A DNA stretch of 64,000 nucleotides from Melieria omissa (Eukaryota; Arthropoda; Insecta; Diptera; Ulidiidae): positions 51,841,993 to 51,905,992 of the forward strand of contig OZ020267.1 in the NCBI GenBank assembly GCA_963971225.1. Direction: 5' to 3'. Within the stretch, counting starts at the first letter, position 1. Each line of letters starts with the position of its first letter. Under the pieces are notes generated by a model. The model worked only from the letters and a program-made list of their open reading frames with translations, had not been told where the DNA came from and searched no databases. Positions 59,317-64,000 of the stretch are shown here, in pieces. The translations under genes and the position numbers were made by a program.

Positions 59317-61094
59317 TATATGAAATATATATAACAACGTTCTTGTAGAGACACGGCTGCAGGACCACCGACAACAGTTGTGTCTGCTGCTAACCTTAGA
59401 ACTATTTCTATTCTATTTTATGGGCGAGAAAGCAAAATAATTGACAACGCTATTTCAAAACAGAAATTTTTAATGGCGTTCTTACTCTTTCAGTGTGCTT
59501 AAGAGAAATTGGACGCAAGCTGTGATTATGTGACAAAAGATATGAATGTGGTAGTGTTGCTTTCCTTTTGATAGTAATCAAGTAGATATCTACCCGGCGA
59601 CGGTGAAACCGACATCATCTCACAGTCGCTGCAGTGTTCAATGTGTTGTCCTTTTTTTTTGGTTTTAAGGATAGAATAAAATCATAACCTAAACTATCTC
59701 AAAAATAGAACCTGATGATGATGATGATTCTATAGTTTTTGAATAAAAGAAGCGCACTGCCCACAAAACGCTCACAGATTTAAAACTAATGGATAAAATA
59801 AAACGTCTAATAAAAACTACAAAATATTTATTATACAAATAAAATTCCTCAATAAATAATTACCTTACCATAACCTTACTTACAGTGCAAATATATTCAA
59901 AACATTTCTTAATTTGCTCAAAACTACAAAAGTTCATATTTCATAAAAACATAAATGTTTCATACGATGTCGTATGTATAACTTCTTCATATTTCAGCAT
60001 ACTCTCATAAAATTGTCTGCTCATTTGACCGCACAGCCCTCCGAGGACACTAATATCGGAACAATGGTGCGGAAGTTGGCATGTGGCAGAAGTGCGCCCA
60101 AAGTGCCCCATTCACACAAGAACAAACTCCCTGACCTCATCTCTGTTGCCTGTGAGTTGCTGCCGCACAATAAGATTCAACACAGATGATAACAACAAAA
60201 ACAAATGTAACGGCCATCGTTATTGACCCCAGCGAACGGAAGACGACAGAAAAACGATGATGCTCAATGCGAGTCCAAGACGATCCTTGCTCTCTGCTTG
60301 CTTTTTGTTGTTGTCTCCTGCTGTTTCGGCATGTTTTCTTCGCTTATCTCGGATTGCGGATTGTTTTTAAGGGATATCCTTATAGTCTTTTGTTAATATA
60401 AAAAAAGGAGAAAAACACACAGACACAAGCCGCAACTGGCCAATTTTTTATCTCGAAAATCCAATAGTCAGATAGAAGTGAAGGGAAATGTGGTCGGAAA
60501 TATTGCAGTGCGCTGAGAAGAATAGCAAAAATGGTCAGTTGTGTTGCTTGCGCATTTATGGTTTTGCTCTTTTCGCACCATTTCAGTCCAGGTCAGTGAA
60601 TCGGTGCAGCAATCGGGTCCGGCTAACGCCAGCTGTACTCATTTCAGAGAAATTTATTAGTGACCATTATTTATTGGTTTTGTTTCTATAAAGAAATTTT
60701 GCACCTTTTCTCATTTTTTACCATTGCCAGACCATAATATACGGTTTTGTTGCATGCTCATTGTTGTTGTGTTGCCATTTACAACGCTTCTGACAACAGC
60801 CACAATGAATTGGAACTGATCTGTAGTACTTTAACAAGATCCTGACAAAGTTTGAAGATCGACAATTTTTAATTAATTAATTGGAAAACTTCTAGTAAAG
60901 TAATTTAACAATTTGAACATTATCGTTTAAGCTAATCCAATTTTTCAGTTGATATCTTTATGCAAATATCACTGACTGTAACTCGATAAAAGAGTAAAGC
61001 ATAAGAAGAAAAAGTATTGAGAATATGAAAGAATTGAAAGAAAATGTAAGGGACAAATTATGTTCTTATGCTTTATTTTTAGTTGATTCTTATA

Positions 61095-61650
61095 AATTTA
61101 CTAGCTGGGCCGCGCGGCTTTGCACTAAAGCTTTCTTGCTTCCCCAGATACAAATTCTTAAAAGATGGTTGGACCTGTCAAGTTTTAATAAAATTGTGAT
61201 TTCGAGTGTTTTTAAAAATATTTAAGTCAAAAGGTCCATTAAATCATGTGTTTTCACATTTACTCTAAACATTTCTTAACAGTTGGTTTACCACGGTAGA
61301 TTTCGATTTTCAAAAAAATAAAAAGCACGTTTTAAGTATTTCTCGATTGAAGTGATAGGCGGTGCCACACCCCCTCGTTCAATACACGCCCCATTCCCTC
61401 TGTCGAAGGACATGACTAAATAGTAAGATCGTACCAAATTTTATTTGTGACTTATGGTTTCAGTGTTATTGTCTGAAAATGTATGTATGGTAGTGCCATG
61501 CCCCGCTTTCTCGACCTTTCTTTTTTCCTAAACCTTCGCGTACAAATTACGAACCAACCCGCAGAAGAAAGTATCCAATTTGGTCCAGTCGTTTTCAAGT
61601 TTTAAGCATCCAACAATATTAATTTTTATATATACAGATAAATCTATAAA
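61095..61650 (+). repeat. Probable dispersed retroposon fragment
   Basis: It begins TACTAGCTGGGCCGCGCGGC and ends TTTATATATACAGATAAA, passing through CCAGTCGTTTTCAAGTTTTA. From memory, CTAGCTG(A/G)CCC starts and TATATA-GATA ends are common in abundant insect non-LTR-related repeats. Class and borders are not proven. Confidence 0.35.
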
Positions 61651-64000
61651 TGATGTCAGCAAAAGTCACCTTGAGAGGAACGTGGATTTTCTCAAATCCT
61701 AATAGATACATATGGGGAATTGTGACATTTTCGAAATAAAAACATTCTTTCCCCTAAAAAACCCTGATCACTGTACAACATCATTCCAGTGACCAATTAC
61801 GTTTCTCGAGTAACCGTTCGGACTATAACTATTCTGACAAAGGTGTATTGCCGATCCCTATGCTTTTTCATTGAAGGTCAAGGTGTCAGGTTGTGAAGAG
61901 GGAATTTTTACAAAAACTATGATAGCTTAACACCGATTTATTTTATTTTAACTAAATATTACTACTGATATTTCACTAAATACGACAAGCGGTTCACGGT
62001 CATCTCGCGTTGATGTCGACAGGTTTATTATTGAAGTTTTCTGGAAATTTGTTTATCTTGGCTCCGCCATTAAGAGCAGTAATAATGGCAACCTGGAGAT
62101 AAAGTCAAGGATTACTCCTGCCAATAGGATCTAGTATGGTCTCGGTGGGCAAATGAGTAGCAGAGATTTCTTTCGATCGACAAAACTTGCCCTCTATAGA
62201 CCATCTTCAGCATTGTTTTTTGGCGACGACTGTTGTAGACGAAGGAACAACGAAGCATTCAGCTCGGGAAGATTTAGCATATGAATAAGGATGTTCGGCA
62301 CAATAGTTGGAAGTGGGAAAGAGAGACCGTGTCTCCTTTCGTCTCTTACATTTAAAAAACAATACATTTAAAATGTTTTCTCTTTTAACATTACAAAAAA
62401 ATAACCATTTTAATGTTGTTAAAACTGAATCAAGTTTCCATTGGCCGCACACACAAGTGGTTTTTATTGTATCTGCGTCATTATTTGCCGCTTAGTCGAA
62501 TTCTAATCTCAATTTCTAATCCTGCAAGTGTGAGTGGAAATCCACCCACTCTTTGACTATTTGTAGTGCACAATAATTACACCCCTTCCGCCATAATGGA
62601 AAACTACACACAGCATGTAAGAGCGCCATATTTTCTTCTTGCGCGTAAGCCATTTTTAGCAGCCCACACTACATACATTGACACACACACATGCATACAT
62701 ATGTACGAGTACATGCATAAGAATTACGTACATTCACTTTTTGTGTACTAAAAATAAGAAAAGGTGCGGGAGAGGCGTTCGGCATTCGGCGTGTGGCATG
62801 CGGCGTTTAAAAGCAGCAACAGGAACAGCCGCAGTCAGCAACTGGGGTGGGCACTGCAAGGCGTCGCGCTACTTCACGTGGTGCAGCACACGTTTGCGTG
62901 GATTATTATCCATTTAATACTCGTGGGTGTACACCGAACATCCATTCGTCTCTGCATCCCTCCATCTAACCGACTAACCAAGCAACCAAACGGAAATAAA
63001 ATATTATTTGGAAAGCTGAATTGATTAGAACGCTGGTGCTTATGTGTGTGTGTGTGTTTGTGTGGAGCGGGAAACCGCAGGATAGATTTCGAAATCGTTT
63101 TCGAGTTATTTTTACCCGTTATTCCATATGTATTGTATGAAGATATGTATGAATGTATATAAGTTTTGTATATAAGTTTTGTATATAAGTAAATATTATT
63201 TCCCTATGTGCCAATTGTTGCTTAATTATACTTTCTCAATTTTCATTTTCATGTTCATGTTCATCCAGCATGATGCGAAATATGTGGGCGCGGCAAATGC
63301 CCACTGATTATTTCTAGGCGATTATTTTGTTGCCTATTTATTTATTTCTCCCTTGTCGACCTTTTTTTACTCTCGCAGACGAACGCAACACCTTTCCTTG
63401 CTGACCATCTGAGCAATGGATTGGTTCTGGCCTGCGTTCGGACATTGCGTTTTTCCAGTCCTTCAATTTGCGTTTTCACTTCTTTTCCACAACTTCACGC
63501 ATTTTAATTGAAATCTCCATGCGCCACGGACGGACGGCAGCGACAGCATGTGCGCTTTTGATATGGAGCCGCATACGCCGACCGCCGTCTGCGGTCATTC
63601 GGCCATTTGGCCAATTTTCTCAATATGCTCGCCGCGTCAGGCTTAAGTGGCCCACGTTAGCAGGTCATTTCGCCTTTCAGCAGCGTCTTTCTTTTGTTCG
63701 AACCCACGGCAACCTTTCGCCATGCTCCTCTTTGAGTCGTTGCTCTTTGATATCTGCGTTCGGCGATTATGCGGAACGTCATGTGCAGCCTCGAATGGGT
63801 TTTGCTGCCGATGTTGATGCACTTATGGTTTGTTTTGAGCAATTCTGCTCGTTAATGCTGCCTTCTGGATGTAAAAGAAAATTTATTTCAATAAACAATT
63901 GAACACAGAAAAATTGCTCAAGTCTGTATTGACCACATAGTATGCACTGCTAATGCTGTGGAATTAACCATAACACACACATGTTTGGGTCCTAAAGAGG

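Larger units (their letters stand above)
55920..64000. other. Downstream intergenic DNA
   Basis: No gene is supported. It holds the inverted-repeat element at 59183-59316 and a probable retroposon tail at 61095-61650. TG/CA microsatellites lie at about 58160-58175, 58365-58390 and 63040-63060, and a 15-bp tandem triplication (TATATAAGTTTTG) at 63157-63190. Open frames at 57378-57857 and 63468-63902 have no domains and poor codon patterns. GC-richer patches at 57890-58400 and 63500-63830 show nothing decisive. Confidence 0.45.

Noticed and set aside
63468..63902. 144-codon open frame near the right edge
   Set aside because: No domain, mixed codon use and no splice or promoter context. Kept as non-coding.

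Overview
The window is nuclear DNA of a higher (brachyceran) fly. The decisive gene is a complete hunchback (hb) coding exon at 52618-55185. Its zinc fingers, linkers and C-terminal ZnF pair follow Drosophila Hunchback closely, but the protein is longer (855 residues) and its setting is far richer in transposons. A tephritid fruit fly (Bactrocera/Ceratitis type) is my inference from this, not a proof. The DNA is AT-rich, gene-poor and eukaryotic: long introns, splice signals, microsatellites, and no operons or bacterial-type genes.

Layout. (1) 1-7514, minus strand: the 5' part of a cadherin-superfamily gene that leaves the window on the left. Two exons can be joined. A 67-nt exon (7448-7514) holds the start codon and most of a signal peptide, and a 302-nt exon (253-554) holds the signal cleavage region and the start of the first extracellular repeat. 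Splice signals and codon phase agree across a 6.9-kb intron that contains a PIF/Harbinger derivative. (2) 7.5-11.6 kb: presumed upstream region of the cadherin gene, without convincing coding sequence. (3) 11.6-24.3 kb: a transposon-rich block. It holds a short non-autonomous LTR retrotransposon with a tRNA-Trp primer site, several TTAA-flanked piggyBac-like MITEs, three mariner-family copies (one with a MITE nested inside) and a tRNA-derived SINE. (4) 24.3-40 kb: non-coding DNA with several GC-rich islands. It also holds two elements with 8-bp target duplications (29.1 and 29.8 kb), a decayed piggyBac transposase (35 kb) and a 2-kb hAT-type element (37.4-39.4 kb). (5) 40.5-55.9 kb: the hb locus on the plus strand. 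It has a possible distal leader exon ending at a strong donor at 41642, a well-formed proximal core promoter at about 51352-51416 with two Zelda-type motifs just upstream, a 192-nt leader exon, a 970-nt intron, and the single coding exon with a 3' UTR carrying two Pumilio-type motifs. Between the two leaders lie two small MITEs and a GC3-rich 36-codon minus-strand ORF that could encode a membrane micropeptide. (6) 55.9-64 kb: AT-rich downstream DNA with one small inverted-repeat element and a probable retroposon tail, and no gene I can support.

hb encodes a gap-class zinc-finger transcription factor. The proximal promoter and Zelda motifs fit zygotic activation, and the Pumilio motifs fit post-transcriptional repression of maternal mRNA. 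No other host gene is supported apart from the cadherin fragment and, tentatively, the micropeptide. I made all readings by eye, without alignment or database search.
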